Program-made: the position numbers and the translations under genes
Notes under the pieces: generated by a model
The model's database searches: none
What the model saw: only the letters and a program-made list of their open reading frames with translations
What the model was told of the DNA's origin: nothing
Assembly: GCF_000420025.1 (NCBI RefSeq)
Contig: NZ_ATUD01000005.1
Coordinates: 62,001 to 126,000 of the forward strand
Reading direction: 5' to 3'
Length of the DNA stretch: 64,000 bases
Origin: Patulibacter americanus DSM 16676
GTDB taxonomy: Bacteria > Actinomycetota > Thermoleophilia > Solirubrobacterales > Solirubrobacteraceae
Part shown: in pieces, positions 27,377 through 35,877 of the stretch
Layout of the letters: each line of letters begins with the position of its first letter
Position numbering within the stretch: position 1 is the first letter of the stretch

Positions 27377-27505
27377 GACCCTGGATGATCGCTGATCCCG
27401 GGAGCCCGTGGTGCATGCCGCCCCCGTGCGCCCCGCGTGGAGGTCGGACGGCGGAGCACGGGCGGCACCACGGCCGGGGGAGGGTCCGGCCCCGGCGTCG
27501 ACCGA

Positions 27506-29212
27506 CTACCCCACCACCACCCGGTTGCGCCCGCTCCGCTTCGCGGCGTAGAGCGCCTGATCCGCGCGGCTCACCAGTGCGCTGGCCGTCTCGCCACCGT
27601 CCCAGGTGGCCACGCCGAACGAGCAGGTGACGGGCTGGCCGATGCCGGTGCGCAGGCGGTCGACGACGCCGGCCGCGACCGCGGTGTCCACGCCGGGGAG
27701 CAGGAGGAGGAACTCCTCACCGCCGTAGCGACCGACGGTGTCGTGGCCGCGCAGCTCGGCCTTCCAGGTGGCGGAGAGGGCCGCGAGCAGCCGGTCGCCC
27801 TCGGGGTGGCCGTGGGCGTCGTTGTAGGCCTTGAAGTGGTCGACGTCGACCATCGCGATGCTGAGCGGGGCGCCGGTGCGGGCCGCCCGGGCGACACTGG
27901 CGTCCAGGGACTCGTCGAGCGCGCGGCGGTTGGGCAGGCCCGTGAGGCCGTCGATCAGTGCCTGCTCCGTCAGGCGGGCGACGAGGTCGGCGCGCTCGAT
28001 GGCGACGGCGGCCTCGGCGGCCAGGAGGGTGGCGATGGACCGCACGCGCCCGTCGGGCATCCCGATGCGGCTGCGCCACGCGACGACGAGCACGCCGATG
28101 GGGCGCTCGTCGAGGAGGACGGGCTCGAAGAGAGCGGAGACGGCGCCAGTGCTCTCGACGGACGCCTGGTCGACGCGGCCGGCGGTGCGCAGGTCGCCGA
28201 CGAAGCGCTGCTGGCCCGACGCGAGGACGGAGGCGCAGACGGAGCCGCTGGCGGCGATGCTGACGCGGACGGGCGCGTCCTCGCCCCAGGCGGCGCGGAC
28301 GACGAGCGAGCCGTCGCCGTCGGGTTCGAGCACCATCGCGAAGTCGCACCCGACGAGCTCGCGCGTGGCCCGGCAGACGGTCGTGCGGGCGTCGCCGCGA
28401 CGCCCGATGTCGCGGGAGACGCGGGCGATCACGCGCAGGTCCGAGACGAGCTCGGCGCGGCGCTTCTGCCGCCCGCTGTCGACGGTGACGATGAGCAGCA
28501 GCGTCGACATGCCGAGGGTCAGCAGCGCCGCCAGGGCCGAGGTGCTGAGCGCGACGCCCGAACCGGTCGCCACGTGCTCAGGATCGACGGAGGCGCCGGC
28601 GAGCCCGGCGTAGTGCATCGCGGCGACGGTGCCGCCGAGGACCACGGACGCGATCAGGCGGCGCCTGCCCGTCCAGCCCGTGCGGTGCGAGACGATCGCC
28701 GAGACGACCGCCATCGCGGTGCTCGCGCCGAGCAGCGCGACCACCAGGGAGGCGACGAGCCCGACGGGGTGCACGTGGGTGCGGCCGGCGCCCTGGACGG
28801 CCGCCATGCCGACGTCGTGCATCGCCGCAAGGGCGACGGCGAGGACCGCTCCGGAGGCCAGCACCCGGCGGACGGACACCACCCGGTGGGTCACCAGCGC
28901 AAGGGCGATCGCCGCGCCGGCCGAGGCGAGCACGGCGGACAGGACGACGAGCTCGAGCCGGTAGGAGGAGCCGCTCGAGGTCTGCGAGACGACGGTCTCG
29001 AGGAAGTGCATCGCCCACGCGCCGCCGCCCATGGCGACGCCGGCGACCGTCAGCAGCCCGCGCCGGGGGCCGTCCGGGAACCGCAGGGTCCGGCCGGCGA
29101 GCTCGAACGCGAGGAACGCCGTGACGATCGCCACGACGACGGAGACGGACGCGACCGCCGGGTCGATCGCGGTCGGTATGTGGTGGGCGTGCGCTCCGCC
29201 CCCCGTGGACAT
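27506..29212 (-). CDS. MHYT-GAF-GGDEF diguanylate cyclase
   Basis: 568 residues. The seven-TM N-terminal part (about 20-250) carries MHYT-type motifs: WAMHFLE, AAMHDVGM and AAMHYAG, a fold proposed to sense O2, CO or NO through copper. A GAF-like domain lies at about 265-395. The GGDEF domain (about 400-565) has the active site GRYGGEEF and, five residues upstream, an RxxD inhibitory site (RGHD), so product inhibition is expected. It makes cyclic di-GMP from two GTP. No EAL domain is attached. No clear -10 box or ribosome site was found before the ATG. Confidence 0.92.
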   Translation of the reverse strand: MSTGGGAHAHHIPTAIDPAVASVSVVVAIVTAFLAFELAGRTLRFPDGPRRGLLTVAGVAMGGGAWAMHFLETVVSQTSSGSSYRLELVVLSAVLASAGAAIALALVTHRVVSVRRVLASGAVLAVALAAMHDVGMAAVQGAGRTHVHPVGLVASLVVALLGASTAMAVVSAIVSHRTGWTGRRRLIASVVLGGTVAAMHYAGLAGASVDPEHVATGSGVALSTSALAALLTLGMSTLLLIVTVDSGRQKRRAELVSDLRVIARVSRDIGRRGDARTTVCRATRELVGCDFAMVLEPDGDGSLVVRAAWGEDAPVRVSIAASGSVCASVLASGQQRFVGDLRTAGRVDQASVESTGAVSALFEPVLLDERPIGVLVVAWRSRIGMPDGRVRSIATLLAAEAAVAIERADLVARLTEQALIDGLTGLPNRRALDESLDASVARAARTGAPLSIAMVDVDHFKAYNDAHGHPEGDRLLAALSATWKAELRGHDTVGRYGGEEFLLLLPGVDTAVAAGVVDRLRTGIGQPVTCSFGVATWDGGETASALVSRADQALYAAKRSGRNRVVVG

Positions 29213-29335
29213 GGTGGGTGGATCGGCGCCCCCCGGGGTCCGCTTGAGGACTGACCCCCGGCGGGGGACGAATGGCCCTGCCGCAGGCCTGCGCGGGCCG
29301 GTTTCCTCCCGCTACCGCCGGGGTAGTCCGAAGGC

Positions 29336-29554
29336 ATGGCCAAGAAGCGCAAGAAGGGCGACAAGGTCTCCTGGAAGTTCGGGGGCAACGAGGCGAAGGG
29401 CAAGGTCGTCGAGCGGTTCACCGAGAAGGTGACGAAGAAGATCAAGGGCAAGAAGATCACCCGCAACGCGACGAAGGAGAACCCGGCCTACCTCGTCAAG
29501 ACGAAGGACGGCAAGAAGGCGCTGAAGTCCGGGAAGCAGCTCAGGAAGCGGTGA
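29336..29554 (+). CDS. DUF2945 (HVA1/Tudor-like) small basic protein
   Basis: 72 residues, strongly basic. The pattern GDKVSWKFGGNEAKGKVVERFT, then NPAYLVKTKDGKKALKSGKQLRK, matches the DUF2945 / hypervirulence-associated TUDOR family. The molecular function is unknown; a Tudor-like SH3 barrel could bind nucleic acid or protein. The uvsE start overlaps its stop codon (GTGA), so the two are co-translated. A weak TAGTCC box lies 6 bases before the ATG. Confidence 0.85.
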   Translation: MAKKRKKGDKVSWKFGGNEAKGKVVERFTEKVTKKIKGKKITRNATKENPAYLVKTKDGKKALKSGKQLRKR

Positions 29555-30519
29555 GCCGTCACCGGCTGGGCTTCGCCGTCAAGGTGCTCGGCGACGGCGG
29601 GCTGCCGTCGCACGACACCCGCCGCTGGCAGTCCGGCCCGCACCTGCGCCACTCGCTCGAGATGTTCGGCGCGATCCTCGACCGCCTCGAGCGCGACGAC
29701 GTGCGCATGTACCGCCTGCCGACGCAGCTGGCGCCCTACGCGACGTTCCCCGACCACCCGGAGTTCCACGACCAGGTGTCCGAGTGTGCCGAGGAGCTCG
29801 CGGCCGTCGGCGCGCGGGCGCGCGACCTCGGCGTGCGGCTCTCGTCCCATCCCGGGCAGTACACGGTCCTGAACTCGGAGAACCCCGACACCCAGCGGGC
29901 CGCGGCGGCGGAGCTCGAGGTCCAGGGCGCGTTGTTCGACGCGATGGGCCTGGGTCCCGAGGCCGTGGTGATCCTCCACGTCGGCGGCGGCGCCGGGGGG
30001 AAGGAGGCCGCGCGCGAGCGGTTCGCCGAGGGCTTCGGCCTGCTCTCGGAGACCGCCCGGCGACGGCTCGTGATCGAGAACGACGACCGCTCCTTCGGGG
30101 TGGTCGACGTGCTGCCTCTGGCGCAGGAGATCGGCCGGCCGATCGTCTTCGACGTGCTGCACCACCACTGCTACGACCCGGAGGGCCTGACGGTCGGCGA
30201 CGCGCTCGGGGTCGCGATGGGCACCTGGCCGGCGGGCGTGCGGCCCAAGATCCACTACTCCTCGCCGCGCACCGCGCTGGGGGAGAAGGAGCGGAAGGTC
30301 GGCCGCCGGATCGAGCGCAGCCCGGTCGTTCCGCAGCTGCGGGCGCACGCCGACACGGTCGACCCGATCGGGTTCGAGGAGCTGCTCCGCGGGCCGCTGG
30401 GTCGGCAGGACGTCGACATCATGCTCGAGGCGAAGGGGAAGGACCTGGCGCTGAAGACGCTGCGCGACCACCTCGTGGGCCGCGGGTTCGGCTGGGAGCA
30501 CGGCGAGCTCGTCGTCTGA
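29551..30519 (+). CDS. uvsE: UV damage endonuclease UvsE (UVDE)
   Basis: 322 residues from the GTG that overlaps the DUF2945 stop. A TIM-barrel metalloenzyme that nicks DNA 5' to cyclobutane dimers, 6-4 photoproducts and other lesions in an alternative excision pathway. Conserved metal-site motifs: RMYRLPTQLAPY, SSHPGQYTVLNSE, VILHVGG, LVIENDD, VFDVLHHHCYDPEG, KIHYSSPR, AHADTVD, DIMLEAKGKD. Length is normal. The coupling with a basic Tudor-like protein is unusual and may reflect a joint role in repair. Confidence 0.93.
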   Translation: MSRHRLGFAVKVLGDGGLPSHDTRRWQSGPHLRHSLEMFGAILDRLERDDVRMYRLPTQLAPYATFPDHPEFHDQVSECAEELAAVGARARDLGVRLSSHPGQYTVLNSENPDTQRAAAAELEVQGALFDAMGLGPEAVVILHVGGGAGGKEAARERFAEGFGLLSETARRRLVIENDDRSFGVVDVLPLAQEIGRPIVFDVLHHHCYDPEGLTVGDALGVAMGTWPAGVRPKIHYSSPRTALGEKERKVGRRIERSPVVPQLRAHADTVDPIGFEELLRGPLGRQDVDIMLEAKGKDLALKTLRDHLVGRGFGWEHGELVV

Positions 30520-30659
30520 GGCGGGGCGTGGGGCGCCCGGCCGCGGTGCCCGCCGGTGCGGGCTCCGGGCGCGGATCGGAACGGGATCGGCACAGCGCGC
30601 CGGCCACGGGGCACGGGCCGCTGCGTAGCGTCGGGCTCCCGTCCCCGGCCGCGCCCCCG

Positions 30660-31190
30660 ATGCTCCTCACCCTCACCGCACTCGCCGGCCTCGCGGCCGG
30701 TCTCCTGCTCGCCCTCGCCCTCGACGTGGAGGTCGTCCTGGGCGTCGTCCTCGTCGCGGCGCTCGTGCCCATCACGGTCGTCGACCTGCGCGAGCGCCGG
30801 ATCCCGAACGCGGTCACGCTTCCCGCGGCCGTCGCGGCGATCGGTGTGGGCACGCTGCTGGACCCGGCCGGCGAGCCCGGCCGGCTCGCCTCGGGCGCCG
30901 GCGCCGCGCTGTTCCTGCTCGTCCCGGCGCTCGTCCGGCCGGACGGCATGGGGATGGGCGACGTCAAGCTCGCCGGGGTGCTCGGGCTGTGCCTGGGTCC
31001 TCCCGCCGCCGTCGCGATGCTCGTGGCCCTGCTCACCGGCGTGCTCGCCGGGGTCGTCCTAGCCGTCCGCGCCGGCGTCGGTCGGGCCCGCCGCGCCACG
31101 ATCCCGTTCGGGCCGTACCTCGCGCTCGGCGGCGTCGTCGCGCTCCTGGCCGGCCAGCCGGTGGTGGACGGGTACCTCGCGGCGTTCTGA
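30660..31190 (+). CDS. A24-family prepilin peptidase, short form
   Basis: 176 residues, about six TM helices. The two catalytic Asp of the aspartate-protease family are in VDLRERRIPN and GMGMGDVKLAG (GxGD). The N-terminal methylase domain of full-length PilD is absent, as in archaeal and tad-type peptidases. It would cleave the leader of type IV or Flp pilins in the membrane, but no pilin or pilus gene lies nearby. A TAGCGT box at 30626-30631 predicts a leader of about 22 bases without a clear ribosome site. Confidence 0.88.
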   Translation: MLLTLTALAGLAAGLLLALALDVEVVLGVVLVAALVPITVVDLRERRIPNAVTLPAAVAAIGVGTLLDPAGEPGRLASGAGAALFLLVPALVRPDGMGMGDVKLAGVLGLCLGPPAAVAMLVALLTGVLAGVVLAVRAGVGRARRATIPFGPYLALGGVVALLAGQPVVDGYLAAF

Positions 31191-31192
31191 CC

Positions 31193-31220
31193 CGGGCCGG
31201 GCCCTCGCGGGTCCGGCCCG
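31193..31220 (+). terminator. Hairpin abutting the aroC -10 box
   Basis: Arms CGGGCCGG (31193-31200) and CCGGCCCG (31213-31220), with further CCC/GGG pairing inside the loop. It may end the prepilin peptidase transcript, but it also covers the -35 region of aroC and touches its -10 box. Confidence 0.45.
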
Positions 31221-31226
31221 TAGAAT
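31221..31226 (+). promoter_or_regulatory. -10 box of aroC
   Basis: TAGAAT, with 8 bases to the ATG at 31235. Confidence 0.65.
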
Positions 31227-31234
31227 CCGCCGCC

Positions 31235-32425
31235 ATGGCCCTGACCCTCTCCACTGCAGGCGAATCTCACGGCCCGGGCCTCACCGCCCTGGTGGAGGGG
31301 CTACCGGCCGGGCTCGAGCTCGACCGCGACGCGATGAACCGCGACATGGCGCGCCGCCAGCTCGGCTTCGGCCGCGGCGGCCGCATGAAGATCGAGACGG
31401 ACACGGCCGAGGTCCGCTCCGGCGTGCGCCACGGCCGCACGCTCGGCGGCCCCGTCGCCCTCTGGGTCGTCAACCGCGACTACCAGAACTGGGAGGAGCG
31501 GATGAACCCCTGGCCGGTCGAGGCCGAGGTCCCGCCCGTCCACATGCCGCGCCCCGGGCACGCCGACATGGTCGGTGCCTGGAAGTACGGCCACGACGAC
31601 GTCCGCAACATCCTCGAGCGCGCCTCGGCCCGCGAGACGGCCGCCCGCGTCGCCGGGGGCACGCTCGCCAAGGCGTTCCTGCGCGCGCTCGGCGTCGAGA
31701 TCCGCTCGCACGTGACCCAGATCGGTCCGGTCCACGCCCCGGTGCCCGCGGCACCGCTGACCCTGGCCGATTTCGAGGGCATCGACGACGACCCGGTCCG
31801 CACGCTCGACGCCGCGACCTCGAAGGCGATGGTCCAGCACATCACGGTGCAGCGGAAGGCCAACGAGTCCATCGGCGGTTGCTACGAGGTCCTGACCTTC
31901 GGGCTGCACCCGGGGATCGGCTCGCACGTCTCCTGGCAGGAGCGCCTCGACGGCCGCCTGGCCCAGGCGATCTGCTCCATCCAGGCGCACAAGGGGGTGG
32001 AGTTCGGCGACGGCTTCAAGCTCGCCGAGACCCCCGGCTCGCTGGCGCAGGACGAGATCTTCGGGCACGACGACGTGGCCGAGGGCGACGAGCCCACGGG
32101 CGCCGTCCGCCGCCGCACGCACCACGCCGGCGGCCTCGAGGGCGGCATGACGACCGGGCAGACGCTCACCGTCCGCGCCGCCGTCAAGCCGATCCCGACG
32201 ATCACGAAGCCGCTGCGCTCGGTCGACCTCTCGACGGGCGAGCCCGCCAAGGCGCTCCGCGAGCGCACGGACAACTGCGTCGTCCCCGCCGCCGGCGTCG
32301 TCGGCGAGGCCATGATCGCCATGGTCCTCGCCTCGGCGTACCGCGAGAAGTTCGGCGGCGACCACATCGACGACGTCAAGGCCGCCGTCGCCGCGTACGA
32401 GCAGCGCATCGGCTGGACCCGGTAG
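31235..32425 (+). CDS. aroC: Chorismate synthase
   Basis: 396 residues. It converts EPSP to chorismate using reduced FMN. Family signatures: TAGESHGPGL at the N-terminus (catalytic His), RRQLGFGRGGRMKIE, MPRPGHADMVGAWKYGHDD, RASARETAARVAGG, HHAGGLEGGMTTG and TDNCVVPAAGVVGEA. The ATG at 31235 lies 8 bases after TAGAAT, so a leaderless mRNA is likely. It is first in a cluster with aroKB and aroQ. Confidence 0.97.
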   Translation: MALTLSTAGESHGPGLTALVEGLPAGLELDRDAMNRDMARRQLGFGRGGRMKIETDTAEVRSGVRHGRTLGGPVALWVVNRDYQNWEERMNPWPVEAEVPPVHMPRPGHADMVGAWKYGHDDVRNILERASARETAARVAGGTLAKAFLRALGVEIRSHVTQIGPVHAPVPAAPLTLADFEGIDDDPVRTLDAATSKAMVQHITVQRKANESIGGCYEVLTFGLHPGIGSHVSWQERLDGRLAQAICSIQAHKGVEFGDGFKLAETPGSLAQDEIFGHDDVAEGDEPTGAVRRRTHHAGGLEGGMTTGQTLTVRAAVKPIPTITKPLRSVDLSTGEPAKALRERTDNCVVPAAGVVGEAMIAMVLASAYREKFGGDHIDDVKAAVAAYEQRIGWTR

Positions 32426-32451
32426 CCCGCCGGGCCACCGCGCACGCTCCC

Positions 32452-33987
32452 ATGGCACGCACCCCCGCCATCGTCCTCATCGGGTTCATGGGGGCCGGCA
32501 AGACGACCGGCGCCCGGATGATCGCCAGCGCCCTGCGCGCCCGGACCATCGACACGGACAAGCGGATCGAGAAGGACGTCGGGATGACGATCCCGCAGTA
32601 CTTCGGCCGCCACGGCGAGGCCGCGTTCCGCGAGATCGAGGAGCGCATCACCCTCGAGGTCCTCGACGCCGCCGACGGCGCGGTCGTCTCGCTGGGCGGC
32701 GGGACGCTCGCCTCGGAGAAGGTCCGCGAGGCCCTGCGCGAGCACACCGTCGTGCTGCTGCACGTGAGCCTGCCGACGGCGTGGCGGCGGGCCAAGCGCT
32801 CGAGCCGCCCGCTCGCGAAGGACCGGGAGGCGTTCGAGGCGCGCTACCACGAGCGCCAGGCGATCTACGAGCAGGTCGCCGACGTGATCCTGCCCGAGGT
32901 CGACCGGCAGCTGCTCAAGCCGGCGATCCCCGTCATCCGGTCCGCCCGCGACGCTCGCGGCGCGCAGCTGCTGTGGGCCCACACGGACTCGGGCGGCTAC
33001 CCCGTCTGGTTCCGGCCCGGGCTGCTCCGCGACCTGCCGCCGTGGCCGCTGCCCGACAGCTCGCGGCGGATCGCGATCACGGACGAGCACGTCGCCGAGC
33101 ACCACGCCGGCCGCCTGCCCGGACTGGCGGGACTGATCGAGTTCCCCCCGGGCGAGGAGCACAAGACGCTCGCCACCTGCGAGCGCGTGTGGGGCGCCCT
33201 GATCGCCCAGGGCGCGACGCGGGCGGACCACGTCGTCGCGGTCGGCGGCGGGGTCGTGGGCGACCTGGCGGGCTTCGTCGCCTCGACGTTCCAGCGCGGA
33301 ATCCCCGTCGTGCAGGTGCCCACGACGCTCGTCGCCCAGGTCGACTCGGCCTACGGCGGCAAGACCGGCGTCGACCTGCCCTCCGCGAAGAACTACGTCG
33401 GCGCCTACCACCAGCCCGCCGCGGTGATGGTCGACCCCGACGTGCTCGAGACGCTGCCCCGCGAGGAGCTCGCCGCGGGCTACGCCGAGGTCGTCAAGAC
33501 GGCGCTCATCGCCGGCGGCGCGCTCTGGGAGCACGTCGCCTCGGGCGCACCCGTCGACCCGCTGACCGTCATGCGCTGCGCCCGCACGAAGCTGCAGGTC
33601 GTCGCGGACGACGAGCGCGACGGCGGCCGGCGCCAGGTCCTGAACCTCGGCCACACCGTCGGTCACGCGATCGAGACGGTGACGGACTACCGCCGCTACC
33701 GCCACGGCGAGGCCGTCGGCCTGGGCCTGCTGGCCGCGCTGCGCCTCTCGGGCCAGGACGCGCTGCGGGACCAGGTCGCGGCGCTCCTGAACAACGCCGG
33801 CCTGCCGACGACGATGGACCCCGCGATCGACGTCGACGTCGTCCAGGAGGCGACGACGCGCGACAAGAAGCGCCTGGGCTCCGCGCCCGTCCCCTTCGTC
33901 GTCGTCCGCGAGCCGGGCGACGTGCGCTACGGGCAGCAGCTCGCGGCGAAGGATGTCCGCGGCGCCATCGCCGAGCTCGCGGGCTGA
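32452..33987 (+). CDS. aroKB: Fused shikimate kinase / 3-dehydroquinate synthase
   Basis: 511 residues. Residues 1-165 are shikimate kinase: P-loop GFMGAGKTT, shikimate-binding DTDKRI, SLGGGT, and lid with Arg (KRSSRPLAKD). Residues about 175-511 are 3-dehydroquinate synthase: NAD site VVAVGGGVVGDLAGF, then STFQRG, VPTTLVAQVDSAYGGKTG, catalytic and zinc residues in ELAAGYAEVVKTA and LNLGHTVGHAIE, and HGEAVGLG. One chain thus performs pathway steps 5 and 2. Such aroKB fusions are known in some bacteria. It follows aroC after 26 bases and ends in a strong hairpin. Confidence 0.94.
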   Translation: MARTPAIVLIGFMGAGKTTGARMIASALRARTIDTDKRIEKDVGMTIPQYFGRHGEAAFREIEERITLEVLDAADGAVVSLGGGTLASEKVREALREHTVVLLHVSLPTAWRRAKRSSRPLAKDREAFEARYHERQAIYEQVADVILPEVDRQLLKPAIPVIRSARDARGAQLLWAHTDSGGYPVWFRPGLLRDLPPWPLPDSSRRIAITDEHVAEHHAGRLPGLAGLIEFPPGEEHKTLATCERVWGALIAQGATRADHVVAVGGGVVGDLAGFVASTFQRGIPVVQVPTTLVAQVDSAYGGKTGVDLPSAKNYVGAYHQPAAVMVDPDVLETLPREELAAGYAEVVKTALIAGGALWEHVASGAPVDPLTVMRCARTKLQVVADDERDGGRRQVLNLGHTVGHAIETVTDYRRYRHGEAVGLGLLAALRLSGQDALRDQVAALLNNAGLPTTMDPAIDVDVVQEATTRDKKRLGSAPVPFVVVREPGDVRYGQQLAAKDVRGAIAELAG

Positions 33988-34014
33988 GGGGCCCCGCACG
34001 CAGTGCGGGGCCCC
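33988..34014 (+). terminator. 12-bp stem-loop between aroKB and aroQ
   Basis: Perfect 12-bp arms GGGGCCCCGCAC (33988-33999) and GTGCGGGGCCCC (34003-34014) with loop GCA, starting one base after the stop codon. No U-run. It may terminate or reduce read-through into aroQ. Confidence 0.6.
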
Positions 34015-34077
34015 CGTGCGTCCAGGCGGTCGTCCGCGTGCGAGCGGCCCGCGTCCGTGCCGTGCGAGGATCACGGG

Positions 34078-34704
34078 ATGCGCCGCTTCCGTGTCGCCGT
34101 GGTCCACGGCGTCAACCTCGATCAGCTCGGCCGCCGGGATCCGAAGCACTACGGCGGGCTCACGTTCCGCGAGCTCGAGCGGCAGATCGACGAGTGGGCG
34201 ACGGAGTTCGACCTCACGCCCCGGTTCTTCCAGACCAACCACGAGGGCGCGCTCGTGGAGTACCTGCACCGGGCCGAGGGCCTGGTCGACGGCATCATCA
34301 TCAACGCCGGCGCGTGGACGCACTACTCCTGGGCGCTGCGCGACGCGCTCGAGATCGCGAAGGTGCCGACGGTCGAGGTCCACCTCTCGGCGGTTCACGA
34401 GCGCGAGGCGTTCCGGCGCACCTCCGTCTTCGAGGGCCTCTGCCTCGACGTCGTCGCGGGCAAGGGCCCCGACGGCTACCACGACGCGCTCTCCACCCTG
34501 CACGCGCACCTGCTCGAGGTCGCCCCCGCCCGCGTCCCGGCCACGGGCACGCGCACGGAGGAGAACCTCTCGAGCCCGGAGACCCCGCAGATCACCGACC
34601 CGGAGTCCGAGGATCACGATCCCCTGGACGACCGGCTGAACGTCACGACGTCGACGAACGAGATCGACGGCAACATCGGAAACGAGCCCCCCAGCCCCGT
34701 ATGA
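34078..34704 (+). CDS. aroQ: Type II 3-dehydroquinate dehydratase with acidic C-terminal extension
   Basis: 208 residues; the catalytic fold ends near residue 150. It dehydrates 3-dehydroquinate to 3-dehydroshikimate. Catalytic and substrate residues are present: Arg and Tyr in LGRRDPKHYGG, Asn and His in INAGAWTHYS, His in VEVHLSAVH, and Arg in REAFRR. The usual HISN motif reads HLSA, so a normally conserved Asn is Ala. The last approximately 55 residues are acidic and Thr/Asn-rich, without family similarity. The peptidase gene starts inside its stop codon (ATGA). Confidence 0.92.
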   Translation: MRRFRVAVVHGVNLDQLGRRDPKHYGGLTFRELERQIDEWATEFDLTPRFFQTNHEGALVEYLHRAEGLVDGIIINAGAWTHYSWALRDALEIAKVPTVEVHLSAVHEREAFRRTSVFEGLCLDVVAGKGPDGYHDALSTLHAHLLEVAPARVPATGTRTEENLSSPETPQITDPESEDHDPLDDRLNVTTSTNEIDGNIGNEPPSPV

Positions 34705-35810
34705 GCACCACCGACACCAGCACCCGCGGCGACCGCCTGGCGGCGCTCCTGAAGGACAAGAAGCTCGACGCCCTCGTCGTCACGAACCTGCACGACATCC
34801 GCTGGCTGACCGGCTTCACGGGCTCGAACGCCGTCGTGATCGTCGGCCAGGACAGCGACGGCGAGCCGATCCGCCGCTTCGTCACGGACTTCCGGTACAT
34901 CACGCAGGCGAAGGAGCAGGTCCCCGACCCGTGGCAGCGGATCGACGGCGGCCGCGACCTCGGCGGCGCCGGCCTCGCCGCGCACCTCCCGCACGGGGTC
35001 AAGCGCGTCGGGTTCGACGACGCGCAGCTCACCGTCGCGGCCCACCGCCGGCTGAAGAACGCGGTCGAGATCGGCCAGGAGCTCGTGCCCGCCCAGGGGC
35101 TCGTCGCCGGGCTGCGCGCCGTGAAGGACGCCGACGAGCTCGCCGCAATCCGGGCGGCCGTGGAGCTCGCCGACGCCGCGTTCGTCGAGGTCATCCTCGA
35201 AGGCGGCGTCGTCGGCCGCACGGAGAAGGAGGTCGGGCTGCGACTCGAGACCCGCATGCGCGAGCTCGGGGCGTCCGGGAGCTCGTTCGATCCCATCATC
35301 GCGGCCGGCGCGGCCGGCGCCCTGCCGCACGCGATGCCGCGGGACGAGGTCATCCCGGCGGGCGTGCTGCTCACGGTCGACTGGGGCTGCGTGCTCGACG
35401 GCTACTGCTCCGACTGCACCCGCACCGTCGCCACCGGAACCGTCGACGACGAGGCCCGCGGCGTCTACGCGCTCGTGCTCGACGCCCAGAAGCAGTCCCT
35501 CGCCGCGGTCCGCGCCGGCGCGGAGGCCCGCGGGGTCGACGCCGTCGCGCGCGGCATCATCGCGACGGGCGGTCACGGCGACCACTTCGGCCACGGCCTC
35601 GGCCACGGCGTGGGCCTCGAGGTCCACGAGGCCCCGACCCTGAGCCCGCGCGGCCAGGGCACCCTCCGCGCGGGCGAGATCGTCACGGTCGAGCCGGGCA
35701 TCTACGTCCCGGGCCGCCTCGGCGTCCGCATCGAGGACCTCGCCGCGGTGACGGAGGACGGCACCGACGTCTACACGAGCGTCTCGAAGGACCTCATCGA
35801 GGTGAGCTGA
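34701..35810 (+). CDS. Xaa-Pro aminopeptidase-type M24 metallopeptidase
   Basis: 369 residues. The N-terminal creatinase-like domain (LDALVVTNLHDIRWLTGFTGSN) is followed by a pita-bread catalytic domain. Dimetal ligands are present: two Asp in VDWGCVLDGYCSDCTRT, His in GHGLGHGVGLEVHE, Glu in TVEPGIY, and Glu in RIEDLAAV. It removes N-terminal residues preceding proline, or acts as a dipeptidase of PepQ type. Its ATG overlaps the aroQ stop. In related genomes efp and nusB commonly follow; here a 3-kb block of mostly opposite-strand genes separates them. Confidence 0.92.
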   Translation: MSTTDTSTRGDRLAALLKDKKLDALVVTNLHDIRWLTGFTGSNAVVIVGQDSDGEPIRRFVTDFRYITQAKEQVPDPWQRIDGGRDLGGAGLAAHLPHGVKRVGFDDAQLTVAAHRRLKNAVEIGQELVPAQGLVAGLRAVKDADELAAIRAAVELADAAFVEVILEGGVVGRTEKEVGLRLETRMRELGASGSSFDPIIAAGAAGALPHAMPRDEVIPAGVLLTVDWGCVLDGYCSDCTRTVATGTVDDEARGVYALVLDAQKQSLAAVRAGAEARGVDAVARGIIATGGHGDHFGHGLGHGVGLEVHEAPTLSPRGQGTLRAGEIVTVEPGIYVPGRLGVRIEDLAAVTEDGTDVYTSVSKDLIEVS

Positions 35811-35877
35811 GGGCCCGGCCGGCGGGCCGACGGCGGGCGGGCCCACCGACCGGGCCCGTCCGCGGACGTTCGCGTCC

